Source: an uncultured Bacilli bacterium (GTDB taxonomy: Bacteria > Bacillota_I > Bacilli_A > RF39 > UBA660). Taken from it: 31,052 nt of DNA. This document shows, piece after piece, positions 15,219-22,940 of the stretch (positions within the stretch are counted from its first letter, which is position 1; every line of letters begins with the position of its first letter). A model generated the notes under the pieces. It made no database searches. It had not been told where the DNA came from and was given only the letters and a program-made list of their open reading frames with translations. The stretch is from the NCBI GenBank assembly GCA_934087065.1, contig CAKOIS010000011.1, positions 1 through 31,052 of the forward strand, given 5' to 3'. The position numbers and the translations under genes were made by a program.

Positions 15219-17615
15219 TCATATCTCACTAATATATTCAAGTAGTTTTATAAACATTTTTATAAAAAGTTTATTTAAGCCTTTTCTTTTCATTTTTCTT
15301 ATCTCTATTCTTTTCTTTCTAATAGATAAATCACTGAATAAAATGCTTGCTACTTGTTCTTTTAAGTTCGTTTCTATTTGTAAGTCACTTATTATTTCGT
15401 CTATATCTTCGTTTATAAGTCTAACTGCATCTATTTCTATTGCTTCTCCACCACAGTTTACTGTTAGTTGTTGGTTTGTTGGTACGTTAGGTATTTCTAT
15501 AATGAAGTCACTTTCATCACATCTAGTAGTGAATTCTACTTCAAATCGTCCAACGTTTACTTTTACGTATTCTGGTCTTTTTGTGTTTCTAAATTTAATC
15601 TTGTAGTCACGTTTATCTGGTACTATGCCTGTTTTACCTTCAATTGGTCTTAGTATTAATGTGTAGTTATTTTTTCTATAGTTATAGTCTATATTTGTAA
15701 GAATATAGTATCCTTCTTTATATAAGCTACTTATTCCGTCGTCTTCGTATAAATTAATGTTATTGCTTACACCAGGGAATACTTGAATTTCCATTTTTTT
15801 AGGTGGTAAAACACTATTTATGTTGTTTTCGTCAATGATTGCTAAAGGTATGATAGATCCACTTTTTGCATATACTGGGTAGTCTTCGTCTTTATAGAAT
15901 GTAACATATCTTTTTCCGCCTGGGAATTTTTTACCAGTTTTGAAGTCGTACCATGTTCCTTCAGGTAAGTAAATTCTATGGAGTACTCTATTCATGACTT
16001 TGTCTTTTGGTTCAGTTATAGGACACACAAATAGTTCGCTACCAAAATGGTATTCGTTTTTATAAAGGGGCTCGTCTATTGTTTCTTTGTATTCATAGTA
16101 TAATGGTTTTATTAGGTTTATTCCATCTTTTGAATATTTATATGCCTCGCTATATATATAAGGAATTAATCTGTGTCTTATTCTGGTGTAGTCTTTTACG
16201 ATACCTTGTGTTTTTACATCCCATTTCCATGGTTCGCGTTTATAGTATCTTCCTTCTTTTGAAGAAAATCTAAATATTGGACTATATACACCTAGTTGAA
16301 CGTACCTAGTATATAACTCTGCATCTTCTGTTCCATTTTCATATCCACCTATATCATGCGACCACCAAGTGAGACCTATATTTGAAGAACTGATGTTATA
16401 AAATGGTAAGTATTTTAAAGTTTTCCATGAAACTTCAGTAACTCCTGAATACATAATTGGGTATCTATGTGATGCTATTCCTGGGTTTCTACTCATAATT
16501 AGTCCACGACGTGATGCATCTTTTTTGAAGTTCATGTATGTGTAGTGCATTAACATAAACTGGGCTATTTTATCTTCTGCTTTTATGTCAAAATTTATAA
16601 AGTCTACTCCTCTTTGATTTAAATATTCTATTAAATAAGTATACAAAAAATCTAATATAGTGTTATTGTAAACATTTATTGGTATTATTTCTTTTGTTTC
16701 GTTTAGCATTGCTTTTAAATTTTGGTATCCTGGATCTAATGGTGTTATTCCGTTTTGTGGATTAATTGTTAGTCCAAAATATATGCCGTTTCTATGTATA
16801 TTATTTGCCGTTTCTATAAAATTAGGGAATTTCTTATCGTTATAGTTAAATGTAGGAGACAATTTTTCTTCTGTTTTATTCCATTTGTTACCTAGTAAAA
16901 GGGTGCTTATTGGAATGTCTGATTTTTTAAAATTGTTTATTAATGAAGTGATGTCGTCAGATGTATAATCTTCGTTTTTGTTCCACCATACACCTAGAGC
17001 ATATCTTGGAATTAAGCTTGGTTTTCCAGTTAGTTCGTAATAGCTATTTAGTGCTTCTTTAAAGTTATCTTTGTATACAAATAAGTATATATCCATTCCA
17101 TTACTTGGATTTTTTTTAACTGTACCGTCACTTACGAATACTGGACGAGATGAGTCATTAAAGCTTGCTACCCCGTCTAGACTATATAGTCCTCTTTCTA
17201 AAGTGAAGTTTTTTGTGTCAAAACTGTATGTTGCGCCTTTTAAATTTTTTACTTCTGGATGATTTACATACCAAACTTTGTCTGTCCCTTGAATACTTAT
17301 TCTAAGGTTTGAGTCTGGAATTAGTTTAGATGCAGCAAAAGGTTTTTCTTTATTGTATTCTAATATAAAGTAGTCGTTTGTAATATTTAGGAATTTTTCG
17401 TCTTCTTTTTTAGTGAAAGTTGGCATTTTAGTGAATTTTCTATTTATAGCAAATAGTGTTGGATAATCGTTAAATATTCCGTTTTCGTTATATTCTAGGC
17501 GCAGTAAAACATCAGAAAGTATAGTAATTCTGTATTTTTGTCCTTTAAATATGCAGTCAGGTCTTGCAAAACCTAGTGTTGTGTCAATTTTAAAATAATC
17601 TTTTAAACTACCCAT
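15219..17615 (-). CDS. GH31 family alpha-glucosidase-like protein, acid/base residue altered
   Basis: This 798-residue protein matches family 31 glycoside hydrolases (alpha-glucosidases, alpha-xylosidases and relatives) along its length. It has an N-terminal beta-sandwich, a TIM barrel with ALGVWWNKNEDYT, the nucleophile-type strand GVDFINFDIKAED, then GIASHRYPIMYSGVTEVSW and WWSHDIGGY, and C-terminal beta domains (IYLPEGTWYDFKTGKKFPGG). In typical members the acid/base is the Asp of SGD; here the codon is GTT and the motif reads SGV. The nucleophile Asp seems kept. No signal peptide is visible, so it would be cytoplasmic. Substrate cannot be told. GAGGG precedes the start. It lies 43 bases after the MFS-like gene and may share its transcript, which would suit uptake followed by hydrolysis. 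Confidence 0.9.
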   Translation of the reverse strand: MGSLKDYFKIDTTLGFARPDCIFKGQKYRITILSDVLLRLEYNENGIFNDYPTLFAINRKFTKMPTFTKKEDEKFLNITNDYFILEYNKEKPFAASKLIPDSNLRISIQGTDKVWYVNHPEVKNLKGATYSFDTKNFTLERGLYSLDGVASFNDSSRPVFVSDGTVKKNPSNGMDIYLFVYKDNFKEALNSYYELTGKPSLIPRYALGVWWNKNEDYTSDDITSLINNFKKSDIPISTLLLGNKWNKTEEKLSPTFNYNDKKFPNFIETANNIHRNGIYFGLTINPQNGITPLDPGYQNLKAMLNETKEIIPINVYNNTILDFLYTYLIEYLNQRGVDFINFDIKAEDKIAQFMLMHYTYMNFKKDASRRGLIMSRNPGIASHRYPIMYSGVTEVSWKTLKYLPFYNISSSNIGLTWWSHDIGGYENGTEDAELYTRYVQLGVYSPIFRFSSKEGRYYKREPWKWDVKTQGIVKDYTRIRHRLIPYIYSEAYKYSKDGINLIKPLYYEYKETIDEPLYKNEYHFGSELFVCPITEPKDKVMNRVLHRIYLPEGTWYDFKTGKKFPGGKRYVTFYKDEDYPVYAKSGSIIPLAIIDENNINSVLPPKKMEIQVFPGVSNNINLYEDDGISSLYKEGYYILTNIDYNYRKNNYTLILRPIEGKTGIVPDKRDYKIKFRNTKRPEYVKVNVGRFEVEFTTRCDESDFIIEIPNVPTNQQLTVNCGGEAIEIDAVRLINEDIDEIISDLQIETNLKEQVASILFSDLSIRKKRIEIRKMKRKGLNKLFIKMFIKLLEYISEI

Positions 17616-17658
17616 CTTTATCCCTCTTTATTATATTAATATAATATCATAAATTTCA

Positions 17659-18783
17659 TTATTTAACAAGAGAGTAACCATATTTTCCATCATCATATTT
17701 TACAAATACGTTTAAGAATATTCCTAGAATACATATTAGTAACATTGTTTTTAGTGGTATGTTAAATATATAGAAAATTATTAAGAATAGTGTTCTTGCA
17801 ACGTTGTTTATTATTTCAATAAATATTACATATGAAGTGACATCGTAGTTTTTTTGATATACGTATGTGTTTCTCAGTGTAATAGTGTCTAAACTAGACT
17901 TTGTAATTCCTTCAAATAGTGTTATTATTAAATATGCTGTTTTTGATGTAATAGTTATTTTTAGAAAGTAGACTATACCCATTAAAAGTAGCGATAAACT
18001 TAAATAGTCTTTTTTATTTTTGTCCATCTTTTTAGATAGTAAGTATATGTAAATGATGCTACCTAGACCAGTTATAATATTTAAAATTCCTATATATGAA
18101 TACTTGCTTTTTATGTTAATGTATATCCATAAAGGTAGTACTGTATATAAGATGTATCTTAGTTGGTCAAGGGTGTTAAATATGTAGTTTGTTTTTGGAA
18201 AAGACTTTATAATATGTTTTATTTGAGTATTAGAGTTAAGTTTAATTTTTTTAATTTTGGTAAGTGGAATTATACTGATTATCATAAGTACTAAAACTAT
18301 TAAAGAGACAGTAATTGTGCTTGTTTTTTCTATTATGTATGAACCAATGAAAGGAGAAAATAATCCTCCTAAAATTGTGAATATGTTATATAAGCTTACG
18401 TTTTCTGTTGTTTTTTTGTCTTCAATTATAGTTAAACCATATATGTGTCTACCAAGCCAATAGAACATTAAGTAACTTGAGTAAAGGATGCTTAGTATTA
18501 TAAGGGATGTTAAGTTTTTGTTTATTTGTGATAAATATATATAGGTAATGCTAAAGATTATGGAACTAAGTATCATTAATGATGAGACTGAATATTTTTT
18601 TCCAAGTAAATAGCCTACTAGAATGAAGAATAGACAAAAAGAATATTTTAGTATTAAAAATAGAATTATTTCTTTTATGGAGAAAGACATATTATAAAGT
18701 ATAATTGGAATAAATATTTCAACTAGTAATTTAGCAAAGCTCGTTATGAATATAAATATATTGTTTTTTTTTAAATCACTCAT
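17659..18783 (-). CDS. MFS-like transporter
   Basis: This 374-residue, strongly hydrophobic protein has about 11-12 membrane segments. The loop GRHIYGLTIIEDKKTTENVSLYN, followed by GGLFSPFIGSYIIEKTS, resembles the loops of major facilitator proteins, with a central cytoplasmic stretch (KIKKIKLNSNTQIKHIIKSFPK) splitting the halves. The substrate is unknown. Its start overlaps the end of the secreted-protein gene upstream by eight bases, and GH31 follows. The pairing with a glycosidase hints at sugar transport, but this is only context. Confidence 0.75.
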   Translation of the reverse strand: MSDLKKNNIFIFITSFAKLLVEIFIPIILYNMSFSIKEIILFLILKYSFCLFFILVGYLLGKKYSVSSLMILSSIIFSITYIYLSQINKNLTSLIILSILYSSYLMFYWLGRHIYGLTIIEDKKTTENVSLYNIFTILGGLFSPFIGSYIIEKTSTITVSLIVLVLMIISIIPLTKIKKIKLNSNTQIKHIIKSFPKTNYIFNTLDQLRYILYTVLPLWIYINIKSKYSYIGILNIITGLGSIIYIYLLSKKMDKNKKDYLSLSLLLMGIVYFLKITITSKTAYLIITLFEGITKSSLDTITLRNTYVYQKNYDVTSYVIFIEIINNVARTLFLIIFYIFNIPLKTMLLICILGIFLNVFVKYDDGKYGYSLVK

Positions 18784-19174
18784 AGATTTTACTTCTTTCT
18801 TTTAGTGTGTTATAGTCTTCATTAGTGATTTTTAGTGTGAGTTTTGTTATTTTCACTCCGTTGATTTCTATATCGGTTATGGTTTCTTTGTCTGTTATGT
18901 CTTTAGTTATTTTCTTTATTAGTTTTTCAGTAGTTACACTTATGTCACTTGATAGTATTCTATAAGTGTAGGTTTTTCCTTTGATGTTTGCGTCTATTTC
19001 TAAAACTAAACTATTAGTGTCCTTTAGTAAATCTGGCAAGGCTTTGGAGTTTAGAGTATTATATTTTAAAATGTATGTACTTTCTTTATATAAACTATAG
19101 TTTTCTTTAGCATTTGTTTTTGGAGAAATAAAGAGCATTAAAAAAATTGATAGAATTAATAATATTTTTTTCAT
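18776..19174 (-). CDS. Secreted protein of unknown function
   Basis: The protein is 132 residues. A clear signal peptide (MKKILLILSIFLMLFISPKTNAKE) with a likely cleavage after TNA is followed by a small alpha/beta domain rich in Lys, Thr and Ile, with no cysteine and no recognisable catalytic motif. AGGTG precedes the ATG. It overlaps the transporter gene by eight bases and is probably translated with it. I do not recognise the family. Confidence 0.7.
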   Translation of the reverse strand: MKKILLILSIFLMLFISPKTNAKENYSLYKESTYILKYNTLNSKALPDLLKDTNSLVLEIDANIKGKTYTYRILSSDISVTTEKLIKKITKDITDKETITDIEINGVKITKLTLKITNEDYNTLKERSKIYE

Positions 19175-19232
19175 TTGTATTCACCTAGTTATAGTATTTA
19201 TTAAATGTTAATTATTAATCTACCAATTTTTG

Positions 19233-19907
19233 TTATTTTAAAGTTAGTTTTTTAATATGCGATATTACTTCTTTATTTATTTCTTCTCTTGTTTTAACTG
19301 TGCCATTTGTAAAGCAGTCAATTTTTTCAAAGTCATAAAGTTCGGTTAGTTCTAGATATGTTCTTTCACTTTTTATTTGGTGTGTTTGGCTTTTTTCTGC
19401 TTCATCTAGTTTTTCAGCACGATTTTTCTTTATTTCTTCTCCATAAGAGTATGGCAAATAAAGGAAGATTACTAAGTCTGGACGAGGAAGTTCTAGTAAG
19501 TCAAATTCTAGCGTTTCTAAGAATTTATACATTTTTAGTCTTTCTTCTTTGTCTTCTATTTTTGAGCCTTGATGTCCCATGTTTGAGTAAATATATCTAT
19601 CAATTATTACAATTTCGTTATTGTTTATTAAGTCTTTTAATACTGGAAGTGACGCGCGTCTATCAGCTGCAAAGTAAAGACTTGCAACTTTGCTATCAAT
19701 TTCTACATAGTTATCAAACCATGATGGGCATATACTTGGCTTTCCTAAAAGTGGGCCACCTATTATTTTGCCAGTTGGTGTATTATATTGTGGATAACTG
19801 AATGTTGCCACCTTAATGCCATTTTGTTCTAAATAACTTTTTAATAATTTTGACTGTGTTTCTTTTCCAGAACAGTCTGTTCCTTCAATTACTATTATCT
19901 TTCCCAT
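19233..19907 (-). CDS. tmk: Thymidylate kinase family protein
   Basis: The enzyme phosphorylates dTMP to dTDP for DNA synthesis. The 224-residue product starts IIVIEGTDCSGKETQSKLLKSYLEQNG, a P-loop followed by the usual kinase helix, then FSYPQYNTPTG, and the base-binding region IIDRYIYSNMGHQGSK, equivalent to the DRY...YQG motif. A lid region with acidic and Lys residues (KNRAEKLDEAEKSQ) follows. The residue after the P-loop Lys is Glu, with Thr next, a variant I believe occurs in a branch of Bacillota kinases. AGGAGG precedes the ATG. A perfect DnaA box lies inside the gene and another upstream. Confidence 0.9.
   Translation of the reverse strand: MGKIIVIEGTDCSGKETQSKLLKSYLEQNGIKVATFSYPQYNTPTGKIIGGPLLGKPSICPSWFDNYVEIDSKVASLYFAADRRASLPVLKDLINNNEIVIIDRYIYSNMGHQGSKIEDKEERLKMYKFLETLEFDLLELPRPDLVIFLYLPYSYGEEIKKNRAEKLDEAEKSQTHQIKSERTYLELTELYDFEKIDCFTNGTVKTREEINKEVISHIKKLTLK
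19789..19797 (-). promoter_or_regulatory. Perfect DnaA box inside tmk
   Basis: TTATCCACA on the minus strand, within the codons for Ser-Tyr-Pro-Gln. It pairs with a second perfect box at 19989-19997. Confidence 0.4.
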
Positions 19908-19988
19908 GATAAACCTCCTAATATGATTTTACATCAAAAACTTATTTTTTTCTACTGATTTTAGAAATTTTTGTTAATAAGTTTTAAG

Positions 19989-19997
19989 TTATCCACA
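19989..19997 (+). promoter_or_regulatory. Perfect DnaA box upstream of tmk
   Basis: TTATCCACA on the plus strand, about 80 bases before the tmk start, in the non-coding stretch shared with the toxin locus. Binding is untested and a single box may be chance. Confidence 0.4.
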
Positions 19998-20046
19998 ATT
20001 CTTGCAGATTTTAATAATTGTAGCGAAATTTTTTTTGTTTTTGGTG

Positions 20047-20075
20047 TTGGCTTACCTTACTAATTACGTTATAAT
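20047..20075 (+). promoter_or_regulatory. Promoter of the small hydrophobic peptide gene
   Basis: TTGGCT (20047-20052), a 17-base spacer and TATAAT (20070-20075). The predicted start near 20082 leaves a leader of about 80 bases. Confidence 0.8.
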
Positions 20076-20163
20076 GCTTTTTGGAGCAGGAAGTGCAGCG
20101 CGCGTACAACTTTTAAAGTAAATCAGGGGAACATGGTTGAAAAGGAAAGGAGGTTCAATATCC

Positions 20164-20235
20164 ATGAAGAAGAGACCGTATAGAATATGCGTGTTGATTC
20201 TAGTGAATATTGCTTTGTTTTTATTGAGTTACTAG
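20164..20235 (+). CDS. 23-residue hydrophobic peptide, putative type I toxin
   Basis: The peptide is MKKRPYRICVLILVNIALFL followed by LSY. It has a basic N-terminus and one membrane-spanning segment, the usual shape of small type I toxins that insert into the membrane. A strong Shine-Dalgarno (AAAGGAGG, 20146-20153) lies ten bases before the ATG, with a strong promoter and a long leader. Its 3' untranslated region is covered by an antisense RNA with its own promoter, like txpA/RatA and bsrG/SR4 of Bacillus. I see no sequence match to those peptides; the call rests on architecture. An overlapping 16-codon frame begins at 20133 and could couple translation. Confidence 0.6.
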   Translation: MKKRPYRICVLILVNIALFLLSY

Positions 20236-20239
20236 TGAT

Positions 20240-20331
20240 AGAAATAAAGAAATGACATCGCCTTTTAGGGCAATGTCTCTGAGATAAATCAGGTAGACAT
20301 TCAGTAACCAACTGTACTGAGTGTACCATGT
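20240..20331 (-). ncRNA. Putative antisense antitoxin RNA
   Basis: A minus-strand promoter at 20366-20338 would start an RNA near 20331. A hairpin (20277 to 20254, GACAT/ATGTC and GCC/GGC arms) followed by ATTTCTTTATTT would end it near 20240. The RNA would be about 90 bases and complementary to the 3' untranslated region of the toxin mRNA, without covering the coding part. Confidence 0.5.
20242..20277 (-). terminator. Putative terminator of the antisense RNA
   Basis: The stem 20254-20262 pairs with 20269-20277 with one mismatch. On the minus strand it is followed by ATTTCTTTATTT; on the plus strand there is no T-run, so it would work only for the minus strand. Confidence 0.5.
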
Positions 20332-20337
20332 ATTTAT

Positions 20338-20366
20338 ATTGTATTACATTTTTATAATTTGTGCAA
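20338..20366 (-). promoter_or_regulatory. Antisense RNA promoter
   Basis: TTGCAC (20366-20361), a 17-base spacer and TACAAT (20343-20338) on the minus strand, just after the HAD gene stop. Confidence 0.65.
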
Positions 20367-20376
20367 GATATTTAGA

Positions 20377-20814
20377 TTAATTATTCATTAACTTAAGAGC
20401 TAATGTTTTATGTTGTTCTGTTAGTCCCCCATTATAGAAATCTGTTTTTACTAGATGTGAAATTAGTTCGTTAAAGTCTCTAAATATTTCGTCATCTAAT
20501 ATAATAAAGTTTTCTATTTCATGAGTAGATAGATACTCACGTATTTCATCTCCCCTGTTATAAGACATATGAACAGTTTTATCATAAACTTCTATTCCAA
20601 AGGTTTTTAGATAACTAATTAACTTGCTATATATCCGAAGTTCTTTCCAAGTTGAAGTGACTACTACTTTTGCACCTGTTAAATCAATTATTTCTTTTAA
20701 GCATTTTATGTTTTCATCGTCTAATTCTATTCTATTTTGTTTTTCATTTTTTGTTCTTTCAAAATATTTATCATTGTTTAGTACTCCATCTACATCTAAA
20801 AATATTGCTTTCAT
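20377..20814 (-). CDS. HAD-family phosphatase of the RNA-repair (HAD_SAK) type
   Basis: This 145-residue protein starts MKAIFLDVDGVLNN, with both HAD Asp residues (Asp7, Asp9). The Ser/Thr motif VVVTSTWKELR and the acidic motif IILDDE follow. The short layout with STW, the RGDEIREYL stretch and a C-terminal GGLTEQHKTLAL matches HAD domains grouped as the Swiss Army Knife RNA-repair HAD type, which are associated with end-healing enzymes. The substrate is not shown; a 3'- or 5'-phosphate on a nucleic acid or nucleotide is possible. The ATG overlaps the ASCH gene stop by four bases, so the two are translationally coupled. Confidence 0.8.
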   Translation of the reverse strand: MKAIFLDVDGVLNNDKYFERTKNEKQNRIELDDENIKCLKEIIDLTGAKVVVTSTWKELRIYSKLISYLKTFGIEVYDKTVHMSYNRGDEIREYLSTHEIENFIILDDEIFRDFNELISHLVKTDFYNGGLTEQHKTLALKLMNN

Positions 20815-21185
20815 AGTTCTATCCTTTCTATGTATTGGTATGACTGAGGCGCAGTTGGAACGCCTATTTCTTTTAGTGTTAAATTTAATCTTTTTATACT
20901 TCCCAGTTTGTATGCATAGGCAATACTTTTGTTTTTGAAGTAGTTATTAAATTCTTCTAAAGTAATGCCACCTTCTTTATTAGTTTTACTGTATACATAC
21001 TCAGGTGTTCCTTTTACTATTTCAAGAAGTTTTATCTCACAGACTACTTTTTTAACTGGAGAGGTTGAATACACAAGTATACTTTCTACTTCTTTCTTTA
21101 AAAGTGTTTTTCTGTATTCATACTTTTTTTCTCCACTTAGTATTTTTTCTACATATTTTGGCTTTATACTCATTAAAACATACAT
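20811..21185 (-). CDS. ASCH domain protein
   Basis: This 124-residue protein matches ASCH domains, a PUA-like fold found in RNA-binding proteins and in small nucleoside or RNA-processing enzymes. Visible marks are the start VLMSIKPKYVEKILSGEKKYEYRK, where the GxKxxExR motif is the usual ASCH pocket, ILVYSTSPVKKVVCEIKL, and a C-terminal PTAPQSYQYI. It is followed by, and overlaps, the HAD phosphatase gene. On the minus strand an extended -10 (TGG-TATAAT, 21207-21202) lies just before it. The pair could act on a modified or damaged RNA or nucleotide; this is inferred from the two families only. Confidence 0.8.
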   Translation of the reverse strand: MYVLMSIKPKYVEKILSGEKKYEYRKTLLKKEVESILVYSTSPVKKVVCEIKLLEIVKGTPEYVYSKTNKEGGITLEEFNNYFKNKSIAYAYKLGSIKRLNLTLKEIGVPTAPQSYQYIERIEL

Positions 21186-21267
21186 ATTTCTTCACGAATT
21201 AATTATACCAAAAATTTCTATTATTTTAAAGGATTACTTGAATATAATATTAGTATGAGGTGGATTC

Positions 21268-21789
21268 ATGAATTTAAAAAAGATTAAAATTATTAATGTT
21301 ATTGGTGTTTTTGCATTAAGTTTTTTGTTTCATTTTATGTATGAATTATGTCCTAATGTAGTTACAAGTATATTTTTTCCAGTTAATGAAAGTATATGGG
21401 AACATATGAAGATATTTGTATCAGCTATTTTAGTTTGGGGATTAGTTGATAAGTTTTTGTTAGATAAGTTTAACATTTATTACAATAATCACTTTTTTAG
21501 TATTGTGCTAACTAGCGTTTTAAGTATTATTGTGTATTTAATTATGTATTTACCACTTTATAAAATATTTGGAGAAATCATGTTTATTTCTATAGGGTTA
21601 ATGCTACTTGACTACATTCTTATGGCATATGTTAGTTATAAAATATTGAGTGGAAGAGAGTTAAATATTAATAAGGTATTCTTAATTATAGTTATAGTTG
21701 TTACTTATGTGTCTTTCGGTTTGTTAACATATAAACCACCTAAGTATTTTCTATTTTATGATACAAATCTAAAGAAATATGGTATTTAG
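21268..21789 (+). CDS. DUF6512-like membrane protein
   Basis: This 173-residue protein has about five membrane segments and the motif FFPVNESIWEHMKIF, which I associate with a family of Bacillota membrane proteins of unknown function (DUF6512). GAGGTGG precedes the ATG and a TATAAT lies at 21243-21248. It is one of only two recognisable non-toxin protein genes on the plus strand. It converges with the NlpC/P60 gene, one base apart, and both 3' ends share a hairpin. Confidence 0.75.
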   Translation: MNLKKIKIINVIGVFALSFLFHFMYELCPNVVTSIFFPVNESIWEHMKIFVSAILVWGLVDKFLLDKFNIYYNNHFFSIVLTSVLSIIVYLIMYLPLYKIFGEIMFISIGLMLLDYILMAYVSYKILSGRELNINKVFLIIVIVVTYVSFGLLTYKPPKYFLFYDTNLKKYGI

Positions 21790-21805
21790 TTTACCACATT
21801 TCTTT
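21771..21805. terminator. Bidirectional hairpin between the membrane protein and NlpC/P60 genes
   Basis: AAAGAAAT (21771-21778) and GGTA (21781-21784) pair with TACC (21792-21795) and ATTTCTTT (21798-21805), with a small internal loop. Both genes end inside it. There is no long free T-run, so strength is uncertain. Confidence 0.55.
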
Positions 21806-22867
21806 TAAGTTACCATCTTTTTTGTAAAGATTATCCATTAATATTATGTATAGCCACTCACTTTCTAGTATTTCTTTAGAAGTCATAGTTATTACGTGTA
21901 AGTCGTAGTCTAATGCTTCAGCTATATAGAATGTATCATTATCTTTTCCGATAAGTATTCCTATGTGACCATACTTACTAAAAAGGTCTCCAACTTTGAT
22001 TTTTGACGTGTCAAAGTCTTCAATACTTACTTTCATTTTTTCTCCTAAATCGTCTAGGTCATCAGTTCTTTCTGGGTCAATTCCAGCACCCACGTCTCCT
22101 ACATCAAAACCACCATTTAGTAAAGCCCATGATACAAAGCCACTGCAGTCTAGACCGTTTTTTTCTTCTCTTTCAAATAAGTCAACGTATAAAGGGCATC
22201 CCCAAGGAGACGGGCCATTAACACTTGCAATTATCATTTTAAATTTGTTTTCAGTTAGATATAAACCTTCGTGGTAGTACCTGCCTTCTCCGTCGGCGTA
22301 GTCTTGATCTTTATAATTATTAAGTCTACCATTTTCATAGAAGTATGATATTCTATTTTTAAATTGTAAAGTTAAAAATCTGGCGGAGGCTACAACACCA
22401 GCACGTGTGCCGTATCCACTTGAATTAATTTTGAATTTTAGTGAAGAGTCAAGGATACTTTCTTCTTCAGCTGTATACAAATTACAAGTAAGGTATGGTT
22501 TTTCGTTATTTATTTTTGGTAATGTGTATAAAGTAGTTACTACTACATCTATCACTTCTTTTTCTTCTTTGTAAGTTGCTTCAATTTTGGTATTTCCTTC
22601 TTTTAAAGCTGTGACAGTATTGTTTTTAATGCTAATTATTTCTGGGTTAGTAACATTATAAGTTACTTCAACATTTGGCTTAAGAGTGTAAGTTTCGTTT
22701 ATAGTTAAGTATATAGTATCAGTATTAATCTTTAATATTTGTTTTTTAGTAGTTTCTTCTTTAGTTAAAATAGACTTTAACACTAAAAATATGAGTAATA
22801 TAAATAATAGTATTTTTAATTTATTTAGTAATATTCTATATTTTTTCTTTAATCTTCTTTTTTTCAT
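21791..22867 (-). CDS. Membrane-anchored NlpC/P60 family cell-wall hydrolase with Ig-like domain
   Basis: This 358-residue protein has a basic N-terminus and one membrane segment (about 19-32) that should anchor it outside. A bacterial Ig-like (Big_2) domain follows at about 42-115 (INTDTIYLTINETYTLKP, TALKEGNTKIEATY). The C-terminal cysteine peptidase domain has the catalytic pair in NGLDCSGFVSWAL (Cys241) and YGHIGILIG (His301). NlpC/P60 enzymes cut peptide bonds in peptidoglycan, often gamma-D-Glu to diamino acid. An extended -10 (TGA-TATAAT) lies about 25 bases before the ATG, so it has its own promoter despite following the amidoligase operon. Confidence 0.88.
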   Translation of the reverse strand: MKKRRLKKKYRILLNKLKILLFILLIFLVLKSILTKEETTKKQILKINTDTIYLTINETYTLKPNVEVTYNVTNPEIISIKNNTVTALKEGNTKIEATYKEEKEVIDVVVTTLYTLPKINNEKPYLTCNLYTAEEESILDSSLKFKINSSGYGTRAGVVASARFLTLQFKNRISYFYENGRLNNYKDQDYADGEGRYYHEGLYLTENKFKMIIASVNGPSPWGCPLYVDLFEREEKNGLDCSGFVSWALLNGGFDVGDVGAGIDPERTDDLDDLGEKMKVSIEDFDTSKIKVGDLFSKYGHIGILIGKDNDTFYIAEALDYDLHVITMTSKEILESEWLYIILMDNLYKKDGNLKEMW

Positions 22868-22902
22868 ATGTTTACCTTTCTTATATATTATATCACACCA
22901 AT

Positions 22903-22940
22903 AAAAAATAATATAGTCTCGTGTTTCTATATTATTTTTT
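22903..22940 (-). terminator. Terminator of the amidoligase operon
   Basis: A perfect 14-base-pair stem (22927-22940 with 22903-22916) begins inside the last codons of the second amidoligase gene, includes its TAG stop, and has the U-rich bases in the descending arm. Confidence 0.85.

Noticed and set aside
19840..19907. P-loop Lys of thymidylate kinase followed by Glu instead of Ser/Thr
   Set aside because: The rest of the enzyme is intact and I believe this branch tolerates variants at this position, so I do not call it inactive.
19789..19997. Replication origin suggested by DnaA boxes
   Set aside because: Only two boxes, with no dnaA, dnaN or AT-rich unwinding cluster nearby.
20133..20183. 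16-codon frame overlapping the toxin start
   Set aside because: It is open but has no ribosome binding site of its own; kept only as a remark on possible translational coupling.
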